NCBI GenBank assembly: GCA_003003725.1
Contig: PVWI01000007.1
Location: 1 to 44,072 of the forward strand
Source of the DNA: a filamentous cyanobacterium Phorm 6
GTDB taxonomy: Bacteria; Cyanobacteriota; Cyanobacteriia; Cyanobacteriales; Microcoleaceae
DNA: 44,072 nt
Direction: 5' to 3'
Shown here: positions 25,077 through 33,989 of the stretch, one piece after another
How positions within the stretch are numbered: position 1 is the stretch's first letter
Layout: each line of letters starts with the position of its first letter
Made by a program: the position numbers and the translations under genes
The notes under the pieces: generated by a model
The model's input: only the letters and a program-made list of their open reading frames with translations
What the model was told of the DNA's origin: nothing
Databases searched by the model: none

Positions 25077-25190
25077 AAAATTATCCTACTCGCCCACTCG
25101 CCCACTCTCCCTCTCTCCCTCTCTCCCTTCTCCCCGTCTCCGACTTTGAGGTGCCCAAAAGCAGGGTCTGCTAAAAGTCAAGTTGCAGAA

Positions 25191-25337
25191 CTATTCAATG
25201 ATATGGAAATAATAGGCTGCAACCACAAAATTGATACCTAACAGCAACAGAAACCAGGCTGTGCGAAAGGTGTAAGGGAATTTGCCCGTTTTCATCACGG
25301 AGTCGGATTTTAATTGGTTCTTTGCTATCTCTGCCAT
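25191..25337 (-). CDS. 48-residue single-helix membrane protein
   Basis: A 48-codon frame starts MAEIAKNQLKSDSVMKTGKF. After PYTFRTAW it has a membrane helix FLLLLGINFVVAAYY and ends FHIIE. TAGGAG lies 8 bases upstream of the ATG, an excellent ribosome binding site, which supports a real gene. The size and layout (basic soluble N-terminus of about 27 residues and one helix) recall the small subunits of photosynthetic or respiratory membrane complexes, but the sequence matches none that I recognise. It lacks the ExxxxR chlorophyll-binding motif of HLIP proteins. Confidence 0.75.
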   Translation of the reverse strand: MAEIAKNQLKSDSVMKTGKFPYTFRTAWFLLLLGINFVVAAYYFHIIE

Positions 25338-25462
25338 GATTCAAGCTCCTAATTCATATTGTCACTCTATTTACAAATAGCAGAGAGCGTCGCACATGAC
25401 ACAATCCTTTAGTGTTATTTTTTGTAAATAGGACTTGATACCGAGTTGAATTTAGATTGCTT

Positions 25463-26434
25463 TCAATCGATCGCTCCTGCGTGGTAGGAACTGCGGACGA
25501 GAGGCCCCGATCGCACGCGGTCAAACCCCATGTCGCGGGCGATCGACCCGAAATGGTCAAATTCGGCTGGTGTCCAGTATTTGCGCACTGGGAGGTGTTC
25601 TAGAGATGGTCTCATGTATTGACCGAGGGTGAGCCGATCGCACTTGGCATCCCGCAAATCAACCATCGCTTCCACAACCTCGGCCTCCGTTTCCCCGTGC
25701 CCCAACATCAAACCGGATTTGGTGGGAATACTTGGGTCATATTCCTTGACAATGCGCAAAACGTCGATCGACCGATCGTACTTTGCCCCCCTCCGCACCG
25801 GCCCTTGCAACCGTCGCACTGTCTCAATATTGTGGTTGTAACAAGCCGGTTTCGCCTCTACCACCGTCCGAATCCGCTCTCGCTGCAATTCATCCAAACC
25901 GGAATTCTCCGCCTCAGCAGTCCTCCCTAGTCCTCCCCAAAAATCTGGCGTTAGTACCTCAACTTCAGTATCGGGGTTTAAGTGGCGGATTTGGGCGATC
26001 GTCCCAGCAAACCAACCCGCGCCCCCATCCGGCAAATCGTCCCTCGCCACCGAAGTCAGCACCGCATAGCGCAAACCCAATAACTGCACCGCCTCCGCCA
26101 CCTTCTGCGGTTCCTCCGGGTCGAGGGGCATCGGAGAATGACCTTTATCTACTTGACAAAAAGCACAAGCACGGGTGCAAGTTGGCCCCATTAACAAAAA
26201 AGTCGCCGTTTTTTGGGCGTAGCACTCGCCCCGGTTGGGACATCTCCCCTCCTCACAAATTGTGTGAATTTGCCGCTGTTTGATAATTTTTTGGACTTCG
26301 GAAAGTTCGCTAGCTTTGCCAATGGGCTTACGCAGCCAATCCGGCATTGCCTCGATTTCACTCCGCATTTGGGCGGCAGTTGCTTTGACTGTAGGAGTTT
26401 GAGGAGTTTTGGGCGACATGAAATTAAGTGGCAT
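25463..26434 (-). CDS. lipA: Lipoyl synthase
   Basis: About 323 residues from ATG 26434; 26419 is an alternative ATG, and an upstream TTG (26467) is less likely. A radical-SAM enzyme that inserts two sulfurs into octanoyl chains to make lipoate for pyruvate dehydrogenase and the glycine cleavage system. The auxiliary cluster cysteines are in [13 protein letters not shown], and the radical-SAM cluster is [31 protein letters not shown] and [25 protein letters not shown] are diagnostic, and the RSSYHAG ending carries the conserved Ser that ligates the second cluster. A slightly enlarged loop ([21 protein letters not shown]) is present. No lipB neighbour is seen. Confidence 0.96.
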   Translation of the reverse strand: MPLNFMSPKTPQTPTVKATAAQMRSEIEAMPDWLRKPIGKASELSEVQKIIKQRQIHTICEEGRCPNRGECYAQKTATFLLMGPTCTRACAFCQVDKGHSPMPLDPEEPQKVAEAVQLLGLRYAVLTSVARDDLPDGGAGWFAGTIAQIRHLNPDTEVEVLTPDFWGGLGRTAEAENSGLDELQRERIRTVVEAKPACYNHNIETVRRLQGPVRRGAKYDRSIDVLRIVKEYDPSIPTKSGLMLGHGETEAEVVEAMVDLRDAKCDRLTLGQYMRPSLEHLPVRKYWTPAEFDHFGSIARDMGFDRVRSGPLVRSSYHAGAID

Positions 26435-26677
26435 TGAGTTAATATACTCGATCGTATCCGAAATCAAAGTCGCTGAACTTGTAGCACTAGCGCGCGAAAT
26501 CTGAATCGCGCTGAATTTGCAGCAAAACTCAACTCGTGCAGAATTCTGGGTAGAATTCTCTTAGAGATATACTGAAGGTTGCAAATCATCAGACCACACG
26601 GTGCGCAGCTTTCCTCAGAGACTTCTGTCCTGAGACCAAAGCGACTTGGGAGACTTTAGTCTCCGTGGTCTTTGATC
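26435..26677. other. Upstream region of lipA and of the regulator, with palindromes
   Basis: Mostly non-coding sequence shared by divergent genes. Nested inverted repeats occur at 26616-26675 (CAGAGACTTCTGTCCTGAGAC region and GGAGACTTTAGTCTCC at 26648-26663, with outer AGACCA/TGGTCT arms). No gene seen. Confidence 0.55.
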
Positions 26678-27006
26678 TATAATCAGTATGCAAGTAAGTA
26701 AATTTGTCTACGTGACGAGCTATCCTAGTACGGAGAAATTCCGGCCACTTAGTAAACGCATTCAGGCGTCAAACAAAAAGAGCGAGTAATAGCAGGATGG
26801 AAAGCGTACCGAACTGGCGAAAGTGATAGACCCAAAAAGCATTTGAAAAGGATAACGTCAGCGCGATTGCAGCATCGAAAGATAGTTGTTTTGAGCGAAA
26901 ACGAGGCACTTTGACAATGCCTTTGAAGATTGGTTTCTAATCTATTCAAAAATTTCTCAGGCCCCGGCCCTGAGACCGTCAACACTCATTACTGAAGGAG
27001 TCAGTC
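26678..27006 (+). promoter_or_regulatory. Possible promoters and long leader of the response regulator
   Basis: TATAAT at 26678-26683 lies 17 bases after a weak -35 (TTTAGT). A second pair is TTGACA (26911-26916) with TCTAAT (26936-26941) at a 19-base spacing. A hairpin, TCTCAGG with CCTGAGA (26955-26975), and GAAGGAG precede the GTG start. If the first promoter is used, the leader is over 300 nucleotides. The minus-strand ORF drawn through here is not supported. Confidence 0.45.
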
Positions 27007-27564
27007 GTGGCTGGTCAAAAAATCTTGGTAATTGATGACAGTAAAGTCATCCGCGTTCGAGTTCGAGAGATGTTACCTCAAGGTAACTTTGAAGTTCTAG
27101 AAGCAAAAGACGGTGAAGAAGGACTCAAACTGATCCGCGAAGCCCGACCGAATCTAATTATGTTAGATTTCCTACTGCCCAAAGTCAGTGGTTGGGAAGT
27201 GTATCAAAAAGTGCAAGCCCATCCGGTGCTTTGCAAGATACCTTTGGTGATCATGTCGGGGCGCGAAGAAGAGGTGATGGAGAAAATTCCCAAACCCTTC
27301 GAGAAGCATTTTTTTGCATTCATCGCCAAGCCTTTTGAGAAAAAACAGCTAACCGAAGCCATCAAATCGGCGATGGTATTGGCTAAAAAGAAACCAGTAC
27401 CCGAAGCCCCAGCCGCTGCTGCTGCTGCACCAGGTTCTGGAGCCGGCGCTGCCGAAATTCAGGCGATGACTCTGAAAATGGCGAAAATGCAAGCGGAAAT
27501 TGATACGCTCAAAAAACAAATGACTCAGGTGATTACGATCATCAAGCAGATGAAAGCGAAATAA
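27007..27564 (+). CDS. Response regulator: receiver domain plus coiled-coil tail
   Basis: 185 residues, starting at a GTG with GAAGGAG 6 bases upstream. The receiver domain is complete: acidic pair Asp10-Asp11, phospho-acceptor Asp54 in LIMLDFLLPKVSG, Ser84 and Lys108 (FIAKPF). After about residue 125 there is an Ala/Pro-rich linker (EAPAAAAAAPGSGAGAAE) and then a heptad-like helix (MTLKMAKMQAEIDTLKKQMTQ). There is no DNA-binding domain, so it acts by protein contact, possibly through coiled-coil pairing. No histidine kinase is adjacent. The KIPKPFEKHFFAFIAKPF insertion-like region has an unusual repeat of KPFEK. Confidence 0.93.
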   Translation: MAGQKILVIDDSKVIRVRVREMLPQGNFEVLEAKDGEEGLKLIREARPNLIMLDFLLPKVSGWEVYQKVQAHPVLCKIPLVIMSGREEEVMEKIPKPFEKHFFAFIAKPFEKKQLTEAIKSAMVLAKKKPVPEAPAAAAAAPGSGAGAAEIQAMTLKMAKMQAEIDTLKKQMTQVITIIKQMKAK

Positions 27565-27861
27565 TTCTGCTGTCTTTTCAAGGCACTTATTTAGAAGGCA
27601 CTTATGTAGAAGGAAACTTCCACACAGTGCAACTTCTTATTAAGTCTCAATGTACTCGCTTGTATCCGCTTTTTTTTGCCAAATTTGTTGTGTGCGATCG
27701 CCAACAGCTTGCAATGAGTTTCTCAAAATCCTAGTGATAAAATCAACTGAAAGTTGAAAATTAAACCAGGGAGGAAATCAATTATTAATCTTAATTCGGA
27801 TTTTTAATTACCGTTCGTGCCAAGCTCAACTATCAACTCCTCAGTCTCATTTTTTTGGTTA
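27565..27861. other. Gap before the PfkB kinase gene
   Basis: About 297 bp. Direct repeats of AAGGCACTTAT (27580-27605) are seen; no gene, terminator or RNA is recognised. Confidence 0.45.
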
Positions 27862-28953
27862 ATGACTAACGACTATTCCGATTTTTTGCCTCAACTGCGT
27901 GCCTCAACTGAGCAATTATTGAAAAGATTAGACTGCTTCGATCGAGCGCAGGTATTAGCGATTGGAGATTTGACCTTGGACGAGTTTCTTACCGGACAAG
28001 TAGAGCGAATTTCCCGCGAAGCACCTGTGTTGATTTTGCGCTACGAAAATACTCGGCAACTACCCGGAGGAGGCGCAAATGCTGTCTACAATTTGGCCAA
28101 ACTGGGAGGCAAAGTCAAAGTTGCTGGTTTGGTGGGAAAAGACGACCAGGGAAAGGCTTTGTGCGGTATTTTTGAGGCTGCGGGAATTGATACGGCTGGC
28201 ATTTTAATCGATTCGCAGCGTCCAACTGTCACCAAAACTCGAATTTCTGGGCACGCGCGACAGTCGGTGACTCAGCAAATTGTCCGAGTCGATCGCAAAT
28301 CGGATGAGTTGCCGGATTTAGACTTGCAATTGCAATTAGCAGACTACATCCGGCAGCAAATTCCGACAGTCGATGCCGTGGTTTGTTCAGACTACGGCGA
28401 TGGAGTTTTGACTCGTTTGGCGATCGAATCTGCTGTTGTTCCGGGTAAAACAATTGTAGACGCTCAAACTGATTTGCAGCGATATTCTGGAGCGATGCTG
28501 TTTACTCCGAACTTGCCAGAAGCCGAGCAAGCAGTCGGATATTCGATCGACAATTCTCAAACTTTAATGCAAGCAGGACGGGATTTGTTGAACTTAACTC
28601 AAGCTCAAAAAATCCTGATTACTCGCGGCGATGAAGGGATGAGTTTGTTTGAAAGAGTGAACGGCGAAGCAATCAAAAATTCACCCTCTCCAACATCTAC
28701 TTGCGAAAACGGGGAATTTGCTATTCAACGTTGGGATATTCCCCCTTTTAACAAGACTGATGTGTTTGATGTAACCGGTGCTGGAGATACAGTCGTAGCA
28801 GCAATGACTTTAGCTTTGTGCGTCGGTGCATCTGGTTGGGAAGCGGCAGTTTTGGGCAATTTGGCCGCTAGCATTGTCGTGCGTCAATTCGGTACGGCGA
28901 CGACGACTGCGGAGGAAATGAAAGAATCTTTGAAAACGATGGTTTATGACTAA
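27862..28953 (+). CDS. PfkB-family sugar kinase, RfaE/HldE domain I-like
   Basis: 363 residues from ATG 27862; an upstream GTG at 27817 would add 15. It is a ribokinase-fold enzyme with VLAIGDLTLDEFLTGQVERISREAPVLI, the start typical of D-glycero-D-manno-heptose-7-phosphate kinases (RfaE domain I). PGGGANAVYNLAKLGG is PfkB signature 1 and DVTGAGDTVVAAM is signature 2, with the catalytic Asp in GAGD. ILITRGDEGMSLF binds nucleotide. It would phosphorylate heptose-7-phosphate or a similar sugar in ADP-heptose or cell-surface glycan synthesis. There is no cytidylyltransferase domain, so it is the kinase half only. Confidence 0.9.
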   Translation: MTNDYSDFLPQLRASTEQLLKRLDCFDRAQVLAIGDLTLDEFLTGQVERISREAPVLILRYENTRQLPGGGANAVYNLAKLGGKVKVAGLVGKDDQGKALCGIFEAAGIDTAGILIDSQRPTVTKTRISGHARQSVTQQIVRVDRKSDELPDLDLQLQLADYIRQQIPTVDAVVCSDYGDGVLTRLAIESAVVPGKTIVDAQTDLQRYSGAMLFTPNLPEAEQAVGYSIDNSQTLMQAGRDLLNLTQAQKILITRGDEGMSLFERVNGEAIKNSPSPTSTCENGEFAIQRWDIPPFNKTDVFDVTGAGDTVVAAMTLALCVGASGWEAAVLGNLAASIVVRQFGTATTTAEEMKESLKTMVYD

Positions 28954-28956
28954 TTA

Positions 28957-29061
28957 TTGGGAATTGGTAATTGGGCATTACTAACCAATTCCCAATTCCC
29001 AATGACTACTGATATCAATTCCGGCTGCGCCGGAATGATATAGAGGACACGGCAGTGCCGT
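28957..29061. repeat. GGGAATTGGTAATT heptamers and two hairpins
   Basis: TTGGTAATTGGG-type heptamers (about 28957-29002) are followed by ATTCCGGCTGCGCCGGAAT (29018-29036) and the ACGGCAGTGCCGT hairpin (29049-29061). The second unit (ATATAGAGGAC-ACGGCAGTGCCGT) recurs at 34907-34932. They separate the convergent PfkB kinase and CapA genes. Confidence 0.8.
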
Positions 29062-29065
29062 TTCC

Positions 29066-30811
29066 CTACTTACTCTTTTTCAAAATTTGTCCCTTGTCAT
29101 CAATCATCAAACCAGTATTGGGAAAATCGCTCTTTGTCAAACGGCGAATTAACCCCACACTCCTAAAATCATTATCAACAGACGGAATACCTCGGCTGTC
29201 AAGTTCTATCGGGATAATCTTACCAGAAACAAAATCCCCTTGCGGAGTCATTTTTACATCTAAAATCAGAGATTGACCAAGTTCTGCGGCTGTGGACAAA
29301 GTGCGATAACCCATAAAATTGCCCAGGGAATACGCAATCAATTTCCCCTTGTAAAGTTCCAAAGCTCTGGTAACGTGCGGGCCATGTCCCAAAATCAAAT
29401 CTGCTCCCGCATCAATCATTGTCCGCGAAAACAAAACCATGTTTCCCCGGTTTTCTCCGTAAAAGAATTCGTTTTTATTTCTCACATTCAGAGCTCCGGT
29501 TCCTTCGGCTCCAGCATGAACTGATATCACTACAATATCAGCCTTTTGCTTCGCTTTTTTGACTATTTCTGCCCCTGCTTTCAGTTCCAGTAAGGAGTTG
29601 TGAACTTCGCCGTAGTTGCTGAAACCGATAAAGGCAAAATTCACGCCCTTGACATTTTTGTAGACAATTTGATCTCTTTTGCCAACCGACTTCATGCCGT
29701 TGCTGTCGATGTTTTTAATTGTGTCCTTAAATCCCTGCTCGTTAAAATCGTAAGAGTGATTGTTGGCAATATTCAGAATATTAAAGCCAGCATCTTTCAA
29801 AAGTTTGGCATAACTTGGAGGTGTCCGAAATGCAAACAGCATTCCTCCGCCGCGTCCTTTGGAGCTGTAAGGGTAATCGGTCATCGTGCTTTCAAAATTG
29901 CCAAACAAGATATCTGCTCCTTTGAGTTGCGGTTTCACTGACTCAAATAAACGCTCCTTATTTTCCGGCAGTTTGTTGTAGGGAAAATTGGTGCCGGGGA
30001 TGATGTCGCCAACTGCTTTGATGCTGACTGTTGCGGGCACATTCGCAGGTTGTTTCGCAGCCTGGGAGGGAGATTTTGGAGCCGGTTGGGGTTTGGCTGC
30101 GGGTGCTGGTGCGCGCCCTTTTTGTACCGCAGGCTTTGACGTGAGAGGGTTAATCGTAGCGGTGTTTGAGGGTTTGTAAAGTTGAGAACCTAAAACAAAG
30201 CCGGATATCGGTACGATAATCAGACTCAGAGCACCAACTGACAGCCAAGATTTTTTGGTGTTAGGGCGGGTTAACGCTGGCTGGGGCGATCGCTTTTTCT
30301 GCCGTTGGTTTGTGGGTTTGGGAGTTGATATTTTCGGGGGTTTGGGCGGGGATTTTTCTGGTGTTTGAGTAGGTGCAGTTGTGAAGTTTTGAGTTTTTTC
30401 TACTTTTGGCAAAGCCGTAGAAACTGGGGAAGTGGGTGCACTGGTGGCAACTCCTGCACTCACGGCAACTGGCTGACTCACGGGTGCGAAAGTCAAGCGT
30501 TTTTTTAATTCTACTGTTTGAGTCCAAGCTGGTAATTGCTGGCCGTGGCGTCGCCCGTAAATTGTCACGGAGTAAATGTTGTTTGGTTGCAGCCGCTGTA
30601 ACCCTTTGATTGCGACTCGGAGACAGGCTTCTTCTGCGGGCAATTGTGCTGCTTCGAGTAGCAGGTGTAGGCTGTCATTCTCTAGGCTGGCTTTGGCTGT
30701 GACGCCGAAGCTTTGGAGTGCTTGGCCAATCAGAAATGCGATCGCCCTGGCATCGCCTTCTTTTGCTAAATTTAAGATATCTTGTTGGCTCACAAATGCC
30801 TCTACTCTCAC
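29066..30811 (-). CDS. CapA-family protein with N-terminal cyanobacterial domain
   Basis: 581 residues in three parts. Residues about 1-105 (MRVEAFVSQQDILNLAKEGD, AIAFLIGQALQSFGVTAKA) match a domain repeated in many cyanobacterial proteins. A Pro/Lys/Thr-rich linker with one membrane helix follows (about 200-215, WLSVGALSLIIVPISGFVLG). The C-terminal PGA_cap/CapA metallophosphatase-like domain follows: KAVGDIIPGTNFP, LFGNFESTMTD, NIANNHSYDF, VVISVHAGAEGT, GHGPHVTRALELYKGKLIAYSLGNFMG, with the expected metal-binding Asp, Asn and His. Bacterial CapA takes part in poly-gamma-glutamate capsule synthesis; in cyanobacteria the role is open. The topology puts the CapA domain outside the cytoplasm. 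Confidence 0.88.
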   Translation of the reverse strand: MRVEAFVSQQDILNLAKEGDARAIAFLIGQALQSFGVTAKASLENDSLHLLLEAAQLPAEEACLRVAIKGLQRLQPNNIYSVTIYGRRHGQQLPAWTQTVELKKRLTFAPVSQPVAVSAGVATSAPTSPVSTALPKVEKTQNFTTAPTQTPEKSPPKPPKISTPKPTNQRQKKRSPQPALTRPNTKKSWLSVGALSLIIVPISGFVLGSQLYKPSNTATINPLTSKPAVQKGRAPAPAAKPQPAPKSPSQAAKQPANVPATVSIKAVGDIIPGTNFPYNKLPENKERLFESVKPQLKGADILFGNFESTMTDYPYSSKGRGGGMLFAFRTPPSYAKLLKDAGFNILNIANNHSYDFNEQGFKDTIKNIDSNGMKSVGKRDQIVYKNVKGVNFAFIGFSNYGEVHNSLLELKAGAEIVKKAKQKADIVVISVHAGAEGTGALNVRNKNEFFYGENRGNMVLFSRTMIDAGADLILGHGPHVTRALELYKGKLIAYSLGNFMGYRTLSTAAELGQSLILDVKMTPQGDFVSGKIIPIELDSRGIPSVDNDFRSVGLIRRLTKSDFPNTGLMIDDKGQILKKSK

Positions 30812-31152
30812 ACTAAAAATTTAGCTCAATCTTATCTCAAGTTTGGCTACACAGGATTAAATAGCGATCGATTTAACTGAACTAAGTGGATCAAAATAAA
30901 CATACTGAAAATATTCGGTTTAGCAGCCTGATATAGACTCAAAAACCGGGTTTCAGGTTTCCAGATCAAATCCACATTTTCCGACTGTCGCCTAGATTTA
31001 GACAAAAGCGATCGATCGAAGGAGGCGAGGAAACAGTTAGACTTTATTGTCAGGGCGCGCGATCGGTCAAAAATCCACGGCAACCAACAATCAAGAAAAG
31101 AAAAGGCCCGGGCGTCTACAGCGCCTGAAACGACTAGCAATTAACTTTGCCG
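30812..31152. other. Gap with a single AAACCGGGTTT repeat
   Basis: AAAAACCGGGTTTCAGGTTT lies at about 30940-30960. No gene, terminator or RNA is recognised in the 340 bp upstream of the HEAT-repeat gene apart from the short ORF that follows. Confidence 0.45.
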
Positions 31153-31353
31153 ATGTCGCAGCCCAACTCGCAGCCGCCGATAATGAGCAAATTGTGTGAT
31201 TTAGATCCGCAGCGCTGCTACCTCGAACCAGAATTTTTCGCTCGAAGGAGTGCTATTTGTGAGTTAGTTGGGCACATAGCAGCTAGGATCGAGCTAACTC
31301 AAGGTTACACTAAAGCTCGTCACGCGGCGTTGCCTCTCAAAACCCCCGATTGA
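31153..31353 (+). CDS. Possible small hypothetical protein, weak
   Basis: A 66-residue frame, MSQPNSQPPIMSKL to ALPLKTPD. There is no ribosome binding site, domain or membrane segment; it ends 6 bp before the HEAT-repeat gene start. It may be only leader sequence. Confidence 0.25.
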   Translation: MSQPNSQPPIMSKLCDLDPQRCYLEPEFFARRSAICELVGHIAARIELTQGYTKARHAALPLKTPD

Positions 31354-31358
31354 GTCTT

Positions 31359-32561
31359 ATGGCGCACTACCGCTCCACTTTATGTTTATTGACTTGCATT
31401 GCCTGTCTGGGCGCTGCCTTTAGTCCAAATGCGGACGGAAGGCAACAGACTCTCAATGCGTCTGCGCGTGCTGTTTCTTGGGAAATTGCTCAGGTGGACT
31501 CTGCCTCGGACGATCGCCAGGACTCCAATCCTCCAAAACCGTCTCCAGCGCCCGATCAAAACAAATCTAAGCCGTCCAAAACGCCAAAATCCAATTCCAA
31601 AGTCCCGAAATCAATCTCTAATATAATCGTCATTTTGTCTCACCAGCGGGGGTTGTTAGTGTTGGGTTTGGCCGCCGTTGTCATCACGGCAGCGGCAGTA
31701 TTTATCATGCTCAAATTAGTTAGCAGCGACGAGTCAAATCATTCTAGACGAAGACGGGGAAGAGCCGATCGCCAAAACCTCAGAAACTCTCAATTCACCA
31801 ATCCCAATCCTCAGACAAAGTTGCAGGGAATTGGAGACAAAGGGGTTCCTTCTGGGGGACAAAAACCTGAGCCAGCATTACCCTACTCTCTTGATTTCCC
31901 CAAGGGCTATATCGACAGCAATGATGAATCTTTGCCGTCGATCCGGGAATTGCCAGAAGCAGAATCCGGGGATGGAGCTGTTGAGGGCGATCGAATTAAT
32001 TCTGACACAGTACCATTGGAAATTCAAAACAACGGCTACAGCAACACAGGTTTTAACATTCCCGAAACAACTAATCGAGCTGATTCGCTTACGGCGAGTC
32101 GGAAGAAAGAGATTTCCGTTCCTGAAACTAATGATATACCTAAACTTGATATCATTGAAGCGCTGATCGAAGATTTGCAGCATCTAAATCCGACTCAGCG
32201 TCGCAAAGCAATTTGGAAACTGGGCCAGCAGGGAGATTCTAGGGCAGTTGAACCGTTGCTCTATTTGCTAGCAAATTCTGACTCGAAGCAGTACAGTTTA
32301 ATTTTGGCAAGTCTCTCAGAAATTGGCATTCGCACGCTCAAACCGATGAATAATGCCTGGTCAATTTCGCTGCAAAATGAAAACCCTGAAGTGCGCAAAA
32401 ATGCGATTCGTGACTTGACGCGAGTTTACGAATTGGTAAATCAAATCAGTCATTTGTTGCACCGTGCTACGGACGATCCCGATGCAGAAGTTAAGGAGAC
32501 TGCTCGCTGGGCTATCAATCAGTTAAACCGCATCCATCCGCGTTCTGGGAGGGATGATTGA
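31359..32561 (+). CDS. Membrane-anchored HEAT-repeat protein
   Basis: About 400 residues from ATG 31359 (a TTG at 31350 would add three). A signal peptide-like or first hydrophobic segment (LCLLTCIACLGAAFS) is followed by a Pro/Ser/Lys-rich stretch and a clear membrane helix at about 100-125 (GLLVLGLAAVVITAAAVFIMLKLV). A basic RRRRGR patch and a low-complexity spacer follow. The C-terminal 130 residues carry HEAT/PBS-lyase-like repeats (IEALIEDLQHLNPTQRRKAIWKLGQQGDSRAVEPLLYLL, and a later copy ENPEVRKNAIRDLTRVY with DAEVKETARWAINQLN). It is a protein-interaction scaffold; no phycobilin lyase motif is strong enough to name it. Confidence 0.82.
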   Translation: MAHYRSTLCLLTCIACLGAAFSPNADGRQQTLNASARAVSWEIAQVDSASDDRQDSNPPKPSPAPDQNKSKPSKTPKSNSKVPKSISNIIVILSHQRGLLVLGLAAVVITAAAVFIMLKLVSSDESNHSRRRRGRADRQNLRNSQFTNPNPQTKLQGIGDKGVPSGGQKPEPALPYSLDFPKGYIDSNDESLPSIRELPEAESGDGAVEGDRINSDTVPLEIQNNGYSNTGFNIPETTNRADSLTASRKKEISVPETNDIPKLDIIEALIEDLQHLNPTQRRKAIWKLGQQGDSRAVEPLLYLLANSDSKQYSLILASLSEIGIRTLKPMNNAWSISLQNENPEVRKNAIRDLTRVYELVNQISHLLHRATDDPDAEVKETARWAINQLNRIHPRSGRDD

Positions 32562-32871
32562 AAATTGGGCATCGGGCATCGGGTCGAAGAGCATCGGGAA
32601 TTGGGAATGGGGAATTGGGAATGGGGAATTGGGCATTGGGAAAATCAAATAAGCTGTCGCGGATTTAAATTGTATATTTAGGGCGAGCGGGACACGCCAC
32701 AAGAGTTTTATTGTTTTTTAATATGCAATTTAAGTGCAGAACAGCTTAACCAATAACCAATAACCAATAACAAACAACAAACAACAAACAACCAATAACC
32801 AATAACAAACAACCAATAACCAATAACAAACAACCAATAACCAATAACAAACAACCAATAACCAATAACCA
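32562..32871. repeat. GGGAATTG and ACCAATA/ACAAACA heptamer arrays
   Basis: TTGGGAATGGGGAATTGGG units (about 32595-32640), a GGGCGAGCGGGACACGCC segment (32680-32698, related to 12381), and then about 130 bp of CCAATAA and CAAACAA heptamers (32740-32870), which run straight into the ATG of the next gene as CCAATGACTG. The apparent minus-strand WLFVIGY-repeat ORF through here is a translation of this array and is not a gene. Confidence 0.88.
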
Positions 32872-33945
32872 ATGACTGAATCTTTAAAACTATTATTTCT
32901 CTCAACTTCTGTCGGTCAACTCGGTTCGGGGTTGGGTGGCGGAGTCGAACTTACAGTCCTCAACATTGCTCAAGAATTGCACCGCCGAGGTCATAAAATA
33001 GCTGTTGTGGCACCAGTCGGTTCAGTTTTAGAATCAATTCGGGTAATCGAAATAACGGGAGATTTGCAGGTAACTGCGCAAACACAAGATTACAATGCTT
33101 CTATTGTGATGCCTGCCGATGCTGTGCTGGCAAATATGTGGGAATATGCTCGTAAAGTTGAGGAGGAATGGGATGTCATTGTTAACTTTGCCTATGATTG
33201 GTTGCCGTTTTATTTGACGCCGTTTTTTAGGACTCCGATCGCCCATTTTATCAGTATGGGATCACTTTCGCGATCGCTCGATCGCATCGCCGGACAAATC
33301 GCCGCCAAATTTCCCGGTACGATCGGAGTTTACACCGTTTCCCAAGCCGAAACCTTTGCCTTTGCCGACGAGTGTCAGTTGTTGGGAAGCGGCATCGATT
33401 TATTGCTGTACGAATTTTGCAGCCAACCGGAACCCAAATTAGCTTGGTTAGGTCGTATCGCCGCGGAGAAAGGCTTAGAAGATGCTGTGGCGGCCGCGAA
33501 AATTACAGGCATTCCCCTCAAAATTATGGGCAAAATGCAGGATGAGGATTATTGGCAAAAAATTTGTGCCGATTACCCGGATGCTCCGGTAGAATATTTA
33601 GGGTTTATGACAACAATCCAAATGCAGAAGCAAGTCCGAGAGTGTCGAGCCTTGTTGATGACACCGCGCTGGGTGGAAGCTTTCGGAAATGTGGCGATCG
33701 AGGCTTTAGCTTGCGGTGTACCTGTGATTTCCTACGAGCGCGGGGGGCCAGCCGAAATTGTGCGAGACGGACTGACGGGCTTTTTAGTGGAGCCTGATAG
33801 TGTAAATGGTTTGGTAAGTGCGATCGCCCAAATCGACAAAATTGACCGCCGGGCTTGTCGCAGCCAAGCAGAGGTAGAATATTCTTTAGGAGCTTTGGGC
33901 GATCGTTTTGAACACTGGTTCAAATCTATTCTAAATTTGAGTTAA
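32872..33945 (+). CDS. GT4-type glycosyltransferase
   Basis: 357 residues. The donor/acceptor loop GSGLGGGVELTVLNIA follows the first strand (LLFLSTSVGQLG). The C-terminal domain begins KLAWLGRIAAEKGLEDAVAAA and has the donor-binding helix RWVEAFGNVAIEALACGVPVISY and EIVRDGLTGFLVEPDSV, with the EX7E glutamates at its centre. It is intact and of normal length. The start codon is the last bases of the CCAATAA array, so the repeat forms the 5' leader and no ribosome binding site is visible. Map follows 44 bp downstream in the same direction. The sugar and acceptor are unknown. Confidence 0.92.
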   Translation: MTESLKLLFLSTSVGQLGSGLGGGVELTVLNIAQELHRRGHKIAVVAPVGSVLESIRVIEITGDLQVTAQTQDYNASIVMPADAVLANMWEYARKVEEEWDVIVNFAYDWLPFYLTPFFRTPIAHFISMGSLSRSLDRIAGQIAAKFPGTIGVYTVSQAETFAFADECQLLGSGIDLLLYEFCSQPEPKLAWLGRIAAEKGLEDAVAAAKITGIPLKIMGKMQDEDYWQKICADYPDAPVEYLGFMTTIQMQKQVRECRALLMTPRWVEAFGNVAIEALACGVPVISYERGGPAEIVRDGLTGFLVEPDSVNGLVSAIAQIDKIDRRACRSQAEVEYSLGALGDRFEHWFKSILNLS

Positions 33946-33989
33946 ATAAACTCTTAATCCACCACAAAAAAAAGACAACACAAAAAACT

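Noticed and set aside
26749-26985. Minus-strand ORF upstream of the response regulator
   Set aside because: No start signal or domain; it lies in the leader and promoter region of the regulator.
32708-32905. Minus-strand ORF with repeated WLFVIGY
   Set aside because: It is a translation of CCAATAA heptamers; no ribosome binding site or conserved protein features.
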